From contig JARROA010000011.1 in NCBI GenBank assembly GCA_037384425.1, forward strand, positions 62,001 to 126,000: a stretch of DNA of 64,000 bases, read 5' to 3'. A program made the position numbers and the translations under genes. Below are positions 37,805 through 46,675 of this stretch, in pieces; positions within the stretch are counted from its first letter, which is position 1, and every line of letters begins with the position of its first letter. The notes below the pieces were generated by a model. That model was not told the DNA's origin and ran no database searches. It saw only the letters and a list, made by a program, of their open reading frames with translations. Source of the DNA: Thiodiazotropha sp037384425 (GTDB lineage Bacteria > Pseudomonadota > Gammaproteobacteria > Chromatiales > Chromatiaceae).

Positions 37805-38007
37805 AAGTCACGGTGTAACGGCCGGGTTGTGCGATTGAAGACCTGTTGCGCGAACCCTGGTACGCAGGCAAGGGTGATAGCCTTGGCAAGAACGTCAATA
37901 AGTGGCCGGTAACCACGAAGCAGCTGGTATACTGGAAGCATTCACCCCGAGCAGGGGTCAAACTCGCTGAAGCGGGAATGCCCGCTGACAGATACTTGGA
38001 TGGCGTT

Positions 38008-38425
38008 ATGGCACTGGAGGAACGACTTAAACAGCGATTGTTGGGGGCCGCCACCACCAGAGCCCCCAGCAGTGGCAGACAAGGTGACGGAACCTCAAAC
38101 GGCGCCGGTTGAAACGAAGCAGACGGTCCCGACCAAACCGGCACCGACAGTGGACGCCAAGCCGGTGGGTGGCGACAAGCCTTCCCCCACAGCCTGGATG
38201 ATTCAGGTGGCCAGTCTCACCGTCAAGGAGAACGCGGAAAAACTGGTGGCCGATCTGAAGAAGGCCGAATTCCCGGCCATGGTGGAGAAGGTCGAGGTGG
38301 AAGGCAAACGCCACTACCGCGTGCGCGTTGGCCCGGAAGTCAATCATCAGACCGCCCTCTCGATGGCCGAGCGTATAAAGCGTGACTTCAAACTGACGCC
38401 AAAAGTGTTACGTTACCCCGATTAG
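38008..38425 (+). pseudogene. dedD: Damaged dedD: SPOR-domain protein lacking its membrane anchor, out of frame
   Basis: DedD normally starts MxExLKQRLLGA followed by a membrane helix, a Pro-rich linker and a C-terminal SPOR domain that binds denuded peptidoglycan at the septum. Here ATG 38008 begins MALEERLKQRLLGA and then shifts into nonsense. The Pro-rich linker (PPPPEPPAVADKVTEP) and an intact SPOR domain (WMIQVASLTVKENAEKLVAD to the stop at 38425) lie in a different frame that opens at 38000 without a signal or anchor. The piece coding for the membrane helix is missing, so a deletion joined the ends out of frame at about 38042-38052. A soluble product from ATG 38000 is possible but would not reach the periplasm. 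The place after folC is the expected dedD position. Confidence 0.7.
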
Positions 38426-38453
38426 ACAAGCCGCAGGTGAGCGTCCGACAAGT

Positions 38454-39383
38454 ATGAACATCGCCACTCAGACCCAGACCCTCCTACAGGAACTCTTTGC
38501 CGACAAGGGCACACCGAAATGGATGGAGCCACTGCTCGCCAACACGCTGCCCAAAGTGGTAGTAGGGGTCCTGATCGTTTTGGTCGCTTCGCAGGCTGCC
38601 GATTTGACCTGGCGGCTGATGCCGGCACCTGAGCTGGCTGTCGGCAGTCCGCAGCGGATAGTCCGTCCCCCCGTGCAAGAGGCAAAGCAAGGCGCTGACG
38701 AAAACGGACTCGAAACGGTCGCCAAACTGCACCTTTTCGGCGAGGCCGGGGCCAGGCCGGTCAAACAGATCGAAGCGAAGGCGCCGGAGACACGCCTGAA
38801 TCTGACCCTGCACGGTGTCTTTGTGGACGAGGATCCGGAGCAGGGTGCGGCCATCATCGGTACCTCAGGATCGACGCAGAAGTACTACAAGGTGGGCGCC
38901 ACGATCATGAATGGCGTGACCCTGCAGGGGGTTTTCACCGACCGTGTGGTGTTGCTGCGCAACGGTCAGTCCGAGGTCCTGCGCTTCCCCAAAGTGCCCA
39001 CGGTCGGCTCCTCATCCGTCCTCAACAACCGCTCTCTGGTTTCCTCGGCCCGGGGTACGTCATCGACCGCCAGCACCTCGCTTAGCGGTTACCGGGAGGT
39101 GTTTCAGAAGGAGCCGCTCAAGATCTTCGAGCATGTGCGCTTTATCCCGGTCAGGTCCCGTGAAGGGCTGAAAGGCTACCGTGTGCTGCCGCAGAAGAAT
39201 CGGGAACTCTATAACAAGCTGGGCATCCGCCCTTCCGATCTGGTCACCGCCGTCAACGGCGTCAGCCTGACCAACGACCAGGAAGCGATGAAACTGATCG
39301 ACATGCTGAAAGACGCCAGCAGTGTCCAGGTGGACATCGTGCGCAATGGCCAGCCCCAGTCGCTGACCTTCACACTCAATTAG
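38454..39383 (+). CDS. gspC: Type II secretion system protein C (GspC)
   Basis: 309 residues. A short cytoplasmic start is followed by one membrane helix (about residues 33-50, KVVVGVLIVLVASQAADL), a periplasmic homology region (ETRLNLTLHGVFVDEDPEQG, AAIIGTSGSTQKYYKVGATI, VTLQGVFTDRVVLLRNGQSE) and a C-terminal PDZ-like domain (GLKGYRVLPQKNRELYNKLG, LVTAVNGVSLTNDQEAMKLI). GspC couples the inner-membrane platform to the GspD secretin. No other gsp gene is adjacent, so it is either separated from the main cluster or an orphan. It starts 28 bases after the dedD remnant. Confidence 0.9.
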   Translation: MNIATQTQTLLQELFADKGTPKWMEPLLANTLPKVVVGVLIVLVASQAADLTWRLMPAPELAVGSPQRIVRPPVQEAKQGADENGLETVAKLHLFGEAGARPVKQIEAKAPETRLNLTLHGVFVDEDPEQGAAIIGTSGSTQKYYKVGATIMNGVTLQGVFTDRVVLLRNGQSEVLRFPKVPTVGSSSVLNNRSLVSSARGTSSTASTSLSGYREVFQKEPLKIFEHVRFIPVRSREGLKGYRVLPQKNRELYNKLGIRPSDLVTAVNGVSLTNDQEAMKLIDMLKDASSVQVDIVRNGQPQSLTFTLN

Positions 39384-39409
39384 TGATCCGAAAGTAATGG
39401 GTTATCCCG

Positions 39410-40048
39410 TCACAGGTCTGGGGTGGCGGGCGGTGTAGGGCGGTTGGGCACCAGGGCCACTTCGTCTCCGTCCTCGAGACGGGTGAAGTACTCTGCGAAC
39501 TGTTTGTTGATGGTCGGTCGCAGCAGCGCCTCGTCGAATACCGGGGCGAGTTGAGGTCTGCGCATTTTGAGCAGCTTCAACAGATCCGCGATGGTCGCCA
39601 CCGATTTCGGCAGCTTGATCTCTTCCGTTTCCCGTCCCGTCTTGTTGGCTAGCCAGGAGAAGTAGAAGAGCTTCACCTGACGCTCCTCCGATTGTGATTC
39701 CTGACGCCAGTAGCCTTCGGCTTCCAGACGTTTCAGGTAGTTCTGCCAGTTCTTTTCCTGATCCTGTCCCAGCTGATAGAGGGTCTCCCAGGAGTAGATG
39801 CCGGTATCGTGCCCGTCATCGAACACCAGCCGGATGGCGTACTGTCCTTGTGGCTCGATACGCTCGATATTGACCTGCTCCTTGCCGGTGACCAGCGTCT
39901 TGCCGCTCTTGACCTCCGCCGCGGTGGAGAAGACACGCAGATATTCGCAGGGTAGCTCGAAACTGGCGCCGTCCGAAAAGCGCAAGGAGAGCAGGTGCGA
40001 TTTCTGGTGCAGGTTGATTTCGACGGGAATCGGGGAGTCTTTGCTCAT
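39410..40048 (-). CDS. DUF971 domain fused to a MoaD/ThiS-like ubiquitin fold
   Basis: 212 residues in two parts. Residues about 5-95 are a DUF971 (GBBH-like N-terminal) domain: INLHQKSHLLSLRFSDGASF, ELPCEYLRVFSTAAEV, IEPQGQYAIRLVFDDGHDTG, IYSWETLYQLGQDQEKNWQN and YLKRLEAEGYWR. Residues about 120-205 resemble MoaD, the sulfur carrier of molybdopterin synthase: VKLFYFSWLANKTGRETEEI, PKSVATIADLLKLLKM and FTRLEDGDEVALVPNRP. Active MoaD ends in Gly-Gly; this one ends PTPPATPDL, so it cannot be adenylated or thiocarboxylated in the normal way. DUF971 is found with Mrp/ApbC-type iron-sulfur proteins in other organisms. The fusion suggests a fixed adaptor in sulfur or cofactor chemistry, but this is inference. 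Start site support is weak. Confidence 0.75.
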   Translation of the reverse strand: MSKDSPIPVEINLHQKSHLLSLRFSDGASFELPCEYLRVFSTAAEVKSGKTLVTGKEQVNIERIEPQGQYAIRLVFDDGHDTGIYSWETLYQLGQDQEKNWQNYLKRLEAEGYWRQESQSEERQVKLFYFSWLANKTGRETEEIKLPKSVATIADLLKLLKMRRPQLAPVFDEALLRPTINKQFAEYFTRLEDGDEVALVPNRPTPPATPDL

Positions 40049-40213
40049 GCTTGAACCGGTGTGTCTGAGGGAGAGGGGGCGGATGATGTCACAGATGGGT
40101 GGCCCGCTTCAACCTGGAAGCACTCCGGGTGGTCTGGGAAGATGTTGATTATCTATTTGATAATGATAGTGAAATTACGCACGCTCTGGCGCTGTCGTGG
40201 GCGGCGAACAGGG

Positions 40214-41086
40214 CTATCGGCGTCCCTTGCCGGATACCCGTAACAGGACCCGGTCCAGACCCCGACTGCTCAGCAGGCGGCGCAGGACGCTAAAGAGGTA
40301 GGTGGGAAATGTCACCGCATAGCGCGGTCTGGGGCGTCGGCTCTCCAGCGCATGGATCACCCTTTTCAACACGGCTTCCGGGGGTAGGGTGAAGGGCATC
40401 GCAGGGCCCTCTTTCTCCAGCCGGGCCAGCATCGCGCGGTAGTGCTCGCGGTGGTGTGAATGCTCCGCATCGATGTTCTCCCGCCATTTGGCCAGGGCGT
40501 TCTCCCGGAAACGGCTGAGAATGGGCCCCGGTTGAATCAGGCTGACATGGATGCCGCTGCCGGCCAGTTCCAGCCGCAGGGTGTCGCTCAGGCCCTCCAG
40601 TGCGTATTTGCTCGCCACATAGGCACCGCGATAGGGCAGCGACATGAAGCCGAGGATTGAGCTGTTCTGGATGATGCGGCCTTCACCGGCACGACGCATG
40701 GCGGGGATCACCCGGCAGGTCAGTTCGTGCCAGCCGAAGAGGTTGGTTTCGAACTGTCGTCTCAGGGTCTCCCGGCTGAGATCCTCGACAGCTCCCGGTT
40801 GACCATAGGCCCCGTTGTTGAACAGGGCATAGAGTCTGCCATCGCATAACGCCAGGGTGTTTTCGACCGCCTCGGCAATGGAGTCGCTGCTCTCCAGGTC
40901 GAGTTGGAGGGCTTCGAAGCCCTCCGCCCGCAGACGTTCCACATCCCGCTGCTGCCTGGCGCTGGCGATGACTCGATAACCTCTCGATCTGAGGCCACTG
41001 GCGACAGCTTCCCCGATGCCGCTCGAACAGCCGGTGATCAGTATGCTCCTGGGTCTGGTCATGGTTGCAGGATAGGTCAAACTCAT
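40214..41086 (-). CDS. Short-chain dehydrogenase/reductase
   Basis: 290 residues (ATG 41086; ATG 41062 is also possible). Classical SDR features: cofactor loop TGCSSGIG at residues 18-25, NNGAYGQPGA, catalytic serine in IIQNSSILG (about 142-143) and the Y-x-x-x-K pair Tyr156/Lys160 in AYVASKYALEGLSDTLRLEL. The arginines after strand 2 (ASARQQRDVERL) suggest NADPH preference. Substrate unknown. It is transcribed in the same direction as the DUF971-MoaD gene, 165 bases upstream of it. Confidence 0.93.
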   Translation of the reverse strand: MSLTYPATMTRPRSILITGCSSGIGEAVASGLRSRGYRVIASARQQRDVERLRAEGFEALQLDLESSDSIAEAVENTLALCDGRLYALFNNGAYGQPGAVEDLSRETLRRQFETNLFGWHELTCRVIPAMRRAGEGRIIQNSSILGFMSLPYRGAYVASKYALEGLSDTLRLELAGSGIHVSLIQPGPILSRFRENALAKWRENIDAEHSHHREHYRAMLARLEKEGPAMPFTLPPEAVLKRVIHALESRRPRPRYAVTFPTYLFSVLRRLLSSRGLDRVLLRVSGKGRR

Positions 41087-41288
41087 GCCCGGTGTCTTCT
41101 ATTTGTGCCAGCAATTGGGAGGGTCCGGCGGCGCCCCAGGGAATTAAAGTTTCATCCCGCGCGACCGCTAAAACCATCAGGTGGAAATGCGGGCGCGAGT
41201 GACTTTTCGCCGATGCTTTCGGGGACCGGGTCCCGGCCGGTCCGTTTCTCGATAACGATAGAGGCAATTAAGGAGTTGGAGTTCACAG

Positions 41289-42047
41289 GTGGATATCGCG
41301 ACACTGGTCGGTTTGCTGGGTGGCTTAGGCATCATCATCGGGGCGATTGCATCGGGCGGCGACGTGATGCTCTTCGTCAATGTGCCGTCGGTCCTGATCG
41401 TTGTGGGTGGTACCTTCATGGTAACTCTGATGCAGGTCTCCCTGGGTGATTTTCTCGGCTCCTTCAGCATCGGCATGAAGGCCTTCTTCTACAAGACCGA
41501 TGACCCCAAGAAACTCATCGAAGAGGCGGTGGAGCTGGCCGATATCGCGCGCAAGAACGGGCTCCTGGCACTCGAAGGGCAGGAGATCAGCAACAGCTTC
41601 CTGAAGGAGGGTATCGGTCTCTGCGTCGATGGCCATGATCCGGCACTGGTCAACAAGCTGCTCAGCAAGGACATCGATCTGACCATCCAGCGTCACGAAG
41701 TGGGGCAGAGCATGTTCAAGAGCATGGCCATGATGGCTCCCGCCATGGGCATGATCGGTACCCTGGTGGGGCTGGTGCAGATGCTGGCCAACATGGACGA
41801 CCCGTCGAGTATCGGCCCGGCCATGGCGGTGGCACTGCTGACCACGCTCTACGGCGCTGTCATCGCCAATGCCTTCGCCACGCCGATGGCCGAGAAGCTG
41901 GCCCGCGCCAGCGGCATGGAGAAGACCAACAAATCCCTCATCATCGAAACCATCGCCGGTATCCAGGAAGGTATGAATCCCCGTGTGCTCGAGCAGCTGT
42001 TGAGCACCTACCTGCCCTCCAGTAAGAGGCCGAACCAGGACGAGTGA
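41289..42047 (+). CDS. pomA: Flagellar stator protein PomA/MotA
   Basis: 252 residues from GTG 41289 (GGAG at 41278-41281). It is the ion-channel stator subunit of the flagellar motor, working with MotB/PomB in the inner membrane. The N-terminus DIATLVGLLGGLGIIIGAIA and the segments around MMAPAMGMIGTLVGLVQMLA and AMAVALLTTLYGAVIANAFA are typical. Similarity pattern and size match the sodium-driven PomA rather than the proton-driven MotA of E. coli. Its gene precedes motB by four bases. Confidence 0.93.
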   Translation: MDIATLVGLLGGLGIIIGAIASGGDVMLFVNVPSVLIVVGGTFMVTLMQVSLGDFLGSFSIGMKAFFYKTDDPKKLIEEAVELADIARKNGLLALEGQEISNSFLKEGIGLCVDGHDPALVNKLLSKDIDLTIQRHEVGQSMFKSMAMMAPAMGMIGTLVGLVQMLANMDDPSSIGPAMAVALLTTLYGAVIANAFATPMAEKLARASGMEKTNKSLIIETIAGIQEGMNPRVLEQLLSTYLPSSKRPNQDE

Positions 42048-42051
42048 TCCG

Positions 42052-42966
42052 ATGGCGGAGGAGTGTCCAAAATGTGAAACGGGTATTGCACCCTGGATGG
42101 CTACATTCGCCGATATGATGTCGCTGCTGATGTGCTTTTTCGTTTTGCTCCTCTCCTTTGCCGAAATCGACGCCATTCGTTTCAAGAAAATGGCGGAGGC
42201 GATGAAGGACGCCTTCGGTGTGCAGCGTGAAATTCCCACCAACGAAGTGGTCAAGGGCACCAGCGTCATCATGCAGGAGTTCAGTCCGGGCAAGCCAGAC
42301 CCGAATCCGATCAAGGAGATACACCAGCAGACAGAGGAGCAGGAGAAGAAGTTTGTCGACGTCACCGACAAGTCGGCTCAGGAGGACCTCGATATCGATG
42401 CCGCCAAGGCGGCGATGCAGGCCAAACTGGAACAGAAGGCCGAGCAGCAGGCGGAAGAGCTGCAGGAGATGCTCGAGCAGGAGATCGACGAGGGTCTTCT
42501 CCAGGTGGATCGGGAGAAGACCAAGGTCATCATCCGCATTCAGGAGAAGGGCTCCTTCCCCTCAGGTCGCGCTACCCTCAATCCGGAGTTTTTCGAAGTC
42601 ATTTCCAAAATCACCAGTGTGATCGCCAGCACCCCGGGCAAGATCATTGTCGCGGGCCATACCGACAACATCCCGATCTCCACCGCCCGCTTCCGGTCCA
42701 ACTGGGAGCTCTCTTCCGCCCGCGCGGTCACCGTGGTGCATGCCATGCTGAGCAACGCGGCACTGGATGAAAACCGTTTTTTGATCCAGGGATACGCCGA
42801 CTCCAAACCCCTGGTGCCGAACGACACGAAAGAGCACCGGGCGCTCAACCGCCGGGTTGAACTGATCATTCAACGGGGTGAAGATGTCGAAACTGGCGAA
42901 CCGACAAAGGCGGCTGAGGCAGCGGGGACGGATACGTCAGACAGCGGAGAGGGGGTGGATCGATGA
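42052..42966 (+). CDS. pomB: Flagellar stator protein PomB/MotB
   Basis: 304 residues. One membrane helix near the N-terminus holds the ion-binding aspartate Asp21 (WMATFADMMSLLMCFFVLLL). A long charged, partly coiled-coil linker follows (about 85-150, rich in E, K and Q). The C-terminal OmpA/MotB peptidoglycan-binding domain has AGHTDNIPISTARFRSNWEL and SSARAVTVVHAML. It overlaps the following PilZ gene by four bases (ATGA), so the three genes form one unit. Confidence 0.95.
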   Translation: MAEECPKCETGIAPWMATFADMMSLLMCFFVLLLSFAEIDAIRFKKMAEAMKDAFGVQREIPTNEVVKGTSVIMQEFSPGKPDPNPIKEIHQQTEEQEKKFVDVTDKSAQEDLDIDAAKAAMQAKLEQKAEQQAEELQEMLEQEIDEGLLQVDREKTKVIIRIQEKGSFPSGRATLNPEFFEVISKITSVIASTPGKIIVAGHTDNIPISTARFRSNWELSSARAVTVVHAMLSNAALDENRFLIQGYADSKPLVPNDTKEHRALNRRVELIIQRGEDVETGEPTKAAEAAGTDTSDSGEGVDR

Positions 42967-43571
42967 GTAGAAAGAGGTACGAAAACCTGGCCGACGAACG
43001 CAGAGAGTTTTTCCGTATCGACGACTCGATTCGACTCAGTTACCGGGTGATCGATGCCGACAAGGTGCCGGTCGATCTCGAGGAGCGGGTGCACAACGAC
43101 CGCTTCAGTGTAATGACCCGGCTGCAGGCGATCAGCCAGAATCTCTCCGCCTCGTTCCACCGCATCGAACAGCGGGATCCCGATGTGGCCGATTATCTCA
43201 AGGCCCTGGACGAGAAGATCACTCTGCTCGGACAGGCCTTTCTGGCCGAGGAGGGCGAACTGCTGGGTGAGCCCACTCGCGACGTCAATCTGAGTGCCGG
43301 CGGTCTGGCGATGGATGTGGCCGAGCCAATGGCGGTAGGCGATCGGGTCGAGATCAAACTGCTGCTGCTGCCCGCCTACAGCGGTGTCCTGGCCTACGGC
43401 GAGGTGGTGGGCGTGGAGGCCAGCGCCCAGCCTGATGGCGACTATCCGCACCATGTGCGAATCAACTTCACGCTCATACGCGACGTGGATCAAGATGCCC
43501 TGATCCGCCACATCATGCGTCGTCAGGGTGAAATGCTGCGCAAAAGGCGGGAGCAGCGGGAAGAGGACTGA
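42963..43571 (+). CDS. PilZ domain protein coupled to the flagellar stator genes
   Basis: 202 residues. The N-terminal part is charged and helical (ERREFFRIDDSIRLSYRVID). The PilZ domain is in the C-terminal half, with the c-di-GMP-binding motif D-x-N-x-S-A-G-G form RDVNLSAGGLAMDV near residue 105-118 and a beta-barrel pattern after it (VGDRVEIKLLLLPAYSGVLA). Translational overlap with pomB (ATGA) suggests it acts on the motor, like YcgR or the PilZ stator brakes. It may link c-di-GMP to motility, a link consistent with the diguanylate cyclase found later in the window. No other domain is visible. Confidence 0.85.
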   Translation: MSRKRYENLADERREFFRIDDSIRLSYRVIDADKVPVDLEERVHNDRFSVMTRLQAISQNLSASFHRIEQRDPDVADYLKALDEKITLLGQAFLAEEGELLGEPTRDVNLSAGGLAMDVAEPMAVGDRVEIKLLLLPAYSGVLAYGEVVGVEASAQPDGDYPHHVRINFTLIRDVDQDALIRHIMRRQGEMLRKRREQREED

Positions 43572-43865
43572 TTCTTCCACTGTGCGGCTGAAGCCGCGAC
43601 CGGTTGATCCAAGCTTCTGGCAATAGAACCGGTCCGATCGGATTCTGTTTCCCAAACGAGCCCATCCAGAGCGCACATCAGCGTGATGTGCTGTTCAGCA
43701 ACCCCGAATACGAGACGGCACGATTCGTTTCGGCATGGGTTGGTGCATCGAACTTTTTCCATGCTGTCTTGAAATGCCCCTGACAGCCCCCAATATGGTA
43801 CGATCGGTTTCAACGACACGCAGGTGAAGGCCTGCTTAGCTCACTGTTTTTCAGGGGAAAACACC

Positions 43866-44135
43866 ATGCCCATCTACGAATACCGCTGCGAGAACTGCGG
43901 TCACGAACTGGAAGCGCTGCAGAAAATGAGCGACCCGGTGCTGACGGAGTGTCCGGAGTGTAAGCAGGAGAGCCTCAAAAAAGCGATCTCGGCGGCCGGT
44001 TTCCGCCTCAAGGGGGGCGGCTGGTACGAGACCGACTTCAAGAGCGGCAAGAAGAAAAACGTCCACGAGAGCAGCGACAAGGGTGCCAAGCAGACGACCA
44101 CCTGTGGTGGCGGCAGCTGTGCCTGCCACTCCTGA
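43866..44135 (+). CDS. FmdB-family zinc-ribbon protein
   Basis: 89 residues from ATG 43866. It opens with MPIYEYRCENCGHELEALQK and continues SDPVLTECPECKQESLKKAI, giving the C-x2-C ... C-x2-C putative zinc ribbon of the FmdB/CxxC_CxxC_SSSS family of putative regulators. It ends in a Gly/Cys-rich tail (TTTCGGGSCACHS) common in this family. It forms the usual cluster with DUF502 and aspS. A possible promoter (TTGAAA 43769-43774, TATGGT 43794-43799, spacing 19) lies upstream. Confidence 0.92.
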   Translation: MPIYEYRCENCGHELEALQKMSDPVLTECPECKQESLKKAISAAGFRLKGGGWYETDFKSGKKKNVHESSDKGAKQTTTCGGGSCACHS

Positions 44136-44150
44136 TCTGCGGTCACTCCC

Positions 44151-44801
44151 GTGAACCTGCTGCGCCGCTACCTGGTGGCCGGACTATTGGTCTGGCTGCC
44201 GCTGGGGGCGACCATTTTCGTTATACGGCTGCTGGTGGGCTGGATGGATCAGAGCCTGCTGTTGCTACCCGAGCGATTCCGGCCCGAGACTCTTCTCGGC
44301 TTCCATATCCCCGGTCTCGGCGTGGTGTTGTCCTTGCTGATACTCCTCCTGACCGGGCTGGTGGCGGCCAATCTGTTTGGCCGCAAACTGGTCTCCCTGT
44401 GGGAGCAGCTGCTGTCACGCATCCCGCTGGTCCGATCCGTCTACTCCGCCGTCAAACAACTGGTGGAGACCATGTTCGCCGACAATGGCAACTCCTTTCG
44501 CAAGGTGGTGTTGGTGGAGTTCCCGCGACGTGGACTCTGGACCCTGGCGTTCCTTACCAGCGAGGAGCAGGGACAGATCCAGCAGGCGACGGGGCGTGAC
44601 GTCATCAGTGTCTACATTCCAACCACTCCCAACCCGACCGGCGGCTACTTCGTTCTGGTTCCACGGGAGGATGTGCGGGAGATCGACCTGAGCGTCGACG
44701 ACGGCCTCAAACTCCTGCTCTCCATGGGTGCCGTCAATCCCACACACACCACCGATGCCCAACCGGCTGACGGACTTGCAGAGGCTGGGGTCAAGCCGTA
44801 A
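44151..44801 (+). CDS. DUF502 family membrane protein
   Basis: 216 residues from GTG 44151. Two membrane helices are visible near residues 9-30 (VAGLLVWLPLGATIFVIRLL) and 55-76 (IPGLGVVLSLLILLLTGLVA), followed by the DUF502 core (RIPLVRSVYSAVKQLVETMF, FRKVVLVEFPRRGLWTLAFL, VYIPTTPNPTGGYFVLVPRE). The function of DUF502 is unknown. It follows fmdB by 15 bases and precedes aspS, a conserved arrangement. Confidence 0.95.
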   Translation: MNLLRRYLVAGLLVWLPLGATIFVIRLLVGWMDQSLLLLPERFRPETLLGFHIPGLGVVLSLLILLLTGLVAANLFGRKLVSLWEQLLSRIPLVRSVYSAVKQLVETMFADNGNSFRKVVLVEFPRRGLWTLAFLTSEEQGQIQQATGRDVISVYIPTTPNPTGGYFVLVPREDVREIDLSVDDGLKLLLSMGAVNPTHTTDAQPADGLAEAGVKP

Positions 44802-44862
44802 CATTTCCGCCTTTTAACGGCCCGACAGCGGGACCCCCCAAGCATTTCACAGGACAACGCCC

Positions 44863-46653
44863 ATGCGCAGCCACTATTGCGGACAGATCAACAGCAGTCA
44901 TATCGACCAAGAGGTTGAGCTTTGTGGATGGGTTCATCGCCGACGCGATCACGGTGGGGTGATCTTCATCGACCTGCGTGATCGGGAAGGACTGGTGCAG
45001 GTGGTCTACGATCCCGATCTGCCGGATGTCTTCGGGCTCGCCGAGCAGGTGCGCAACGAGTTCGTATTGCGTATCAGAGGACGGGTCAGGCCGCGTCCTG
45101 AAGGGACCGTGAACAAAGATCTCGCCACCGGCGAGATCGAGATTCTCGGCCTCGAACTGGAGATTCTCAACCGGGCCGATACCCCTCCGTTCCAACTCGA
45201 CGAGCACGAGAATGCCTCGGAGGAGATCCGCCTGCGTTACCGTTATGTCGATCTGCGCCGTCCGGAGATGCTGGCCAAGATCCGTACCCGCGCCCGGGTG
45301 ACCCAGGTCCTGCGCAGCTATCTCGACGCCAGCGGCTTCCTCGATATCGAGACGCCGATGCTGACCAAGGCGACCCCAGAGGGGGCCCGCGACTACCTGG
45401 TGCCGAGCCGCACTCATCCCGGTCACTTTTTCGCCCTGCCGCAGTCGCCTCAGCTGTTCAAACAGCTGTTGATGATGGCCGGCATGGACCGCTATTACCA
45501 GATCGTGCGTTGTTTCCGCGACGAGGACCTGCGTGCCGACCGCCAGCCCGAATTCACTCAGCTCGACATCGAGACCTCGTTCCTCGATGAGGACGGGATC
45601 ATGAACCTCAACGAGGAGATGATCCGTCAGCTCTTCAAGGAGATACTCGACGTCGATCTGCCCAACCCCTTCCCGCGCATGACCTATGACGAGGCGATGG
45701 AGCGCTACGGCTCCGATCGTCCCGATCTGCGCGTGCCGCTGGAACTGGTCGATCTGGGGGATCTCATGGCCGCGGTGGAGTTCAAGGTCTTTTCCGGTCC
45801 GGCGCAGGATCCCAAGGGCCGGGTGGCGGCCCTGCGGGTGCCGGGCGGTAACAGCCTCAGCCGCAAGCAGATCGACGACTACACCAAGTTCGTCGCCATC
45901 TACGGCGCCAAGGGTCTGGCCTATATCAAGGTCAACGAGATGGCCAAAGGGGTCGAGGGCCTACAGTCGCCGATCCTCAAGTTCCTGCCCGAGGAGGTGG
46001 TCAGCGCTATCCTCGAGCGCACCGGCGCCCAGGACGGCGACCTGATCTTCTTCGGCTCCGACAAGGCGACCGTGGTCAACGAATCCCTGGGCGCTCTGCG
46101 GGTACGCCTGGGCCAGGACCTGGAGCTGATGAAGGGCGAGTGGAAACCGCTGTGGGTGGTCGACTTCCCCATGTTCGAGTGGGACGAACAACACGACCGC
46201 TGGAGTCCGCTGCACCACCCCTTCACCTCACCCAAACTGGACCAGCTTGAATTGCTGGAGTCCGATCCGGGCAGCTGCAAGTCGCGCGCCTACGACATGG
46301 TCATGAACGGCGTCGAACTGGGCGGCGGCTCCATCCGTATCCACCAGCAGTCGGTGCAGCAGCAGATCTTCAAGCTGTTGGAGATCGGTGAGGAGGAGGC
46401 GCAGGAGAAGTTTGGATTCTTGCTCGATGCCCTCAAGTACGGCTGTCCGCCCCATGGCGGCCTGGCCTTCGGACTCGACCGGCTGGTGATGCTGCTGACC
46501 GGCTCGGCTTCAATTCGCGACGTGATGGCCTTTCCCAAGACCCAGACCGCGGCCTGTCCCCTTACCGCCGCGCCCTCCGAAGTCGGCGCCGACCAGTTGC
46601 GCGAACTCTCTATTCGGGTGCGCAAACCCGTCGTTGAAGAGGGGGCCGCCTAG
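44863..46653 (+). CDS. aspS: Aspartyl-tRNA synthetase
   Basis: 596 residues, bacterial size. It charges tRNA(Asp). The N-terminal anticodon-binding OB domain (VELCGWVHRRRDHGGVIFID) is followed by the class II catalytic motifs: motif 1 in FLDIETPMLTKATPEGARDY, motif 2 YYQIVRCFRDEDLRADRQPE and FTQLDIETSFLDED, and motif 3 GLAFGLDRLVMLLTGSASIR. The bacterial GAD insert is present. It overlaps nothing; nudB starts 22 bases after it. Confidence 0.98.
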   Translation: MRSHYCGQINSSHIDQEVELCGWVHRRRDHGGVIFIDLRDREGLVQVVYDPDLPDVFGLAEQVRNEFVLRIRGRVRPRPEGTVNKDLATGEIEILGLELEILNRADTPPFQLDEHENASEEIRLRYRYVDLRRPEMLAKIRTRARVTQVLRSYLDASGFLDIETPMLTKATPEGARDYLVPSRTHPGHFFALPQSPQLFKQLLMMAGMDRYYQIVRCFRDEDLRADRQPEFTQLDIETSFLDEDGIMNLNEEMIRQLFKEILDVDLPNPFPRMTYDEAMERYGSDRPDLRVPLELVDLGDLMAAVEFKVFSGPAQDPKGRVAALRVPGGNSLSRKQIDDYTKFVAIYGAKGLAYIKVNEMAKGVEGLQSPILKFLPEEVVSAILERTGAQDGDLIFFGSDKATVVNESLGALRVRLGQDLELMKGEWKPLWVVDFPMFEWDEQHDRWSPLHHPFTSPKLDQLELLESDPGSCKSRAYDMVMNGVELGGGSIRIHQQSVQQQIFKLLEIGEEEAQEKFGFLLDALKYGCPPHGGLAFGLDRLVMLLTGSASIRDVMAFPKTQTAACPLTAAPSEVGADQLRELSIRVRKPVVEEGAA

Positions 46654-46675
46654 CCCGCGTCGGGGGGCCAAGATC

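Noticed and set aside
40099..40293. Short protein-like frame before the DUF971 gene start
   Set aside because: Reads plausibly for about 30 codons but has no start signal and runs into the opposite SDR gene.
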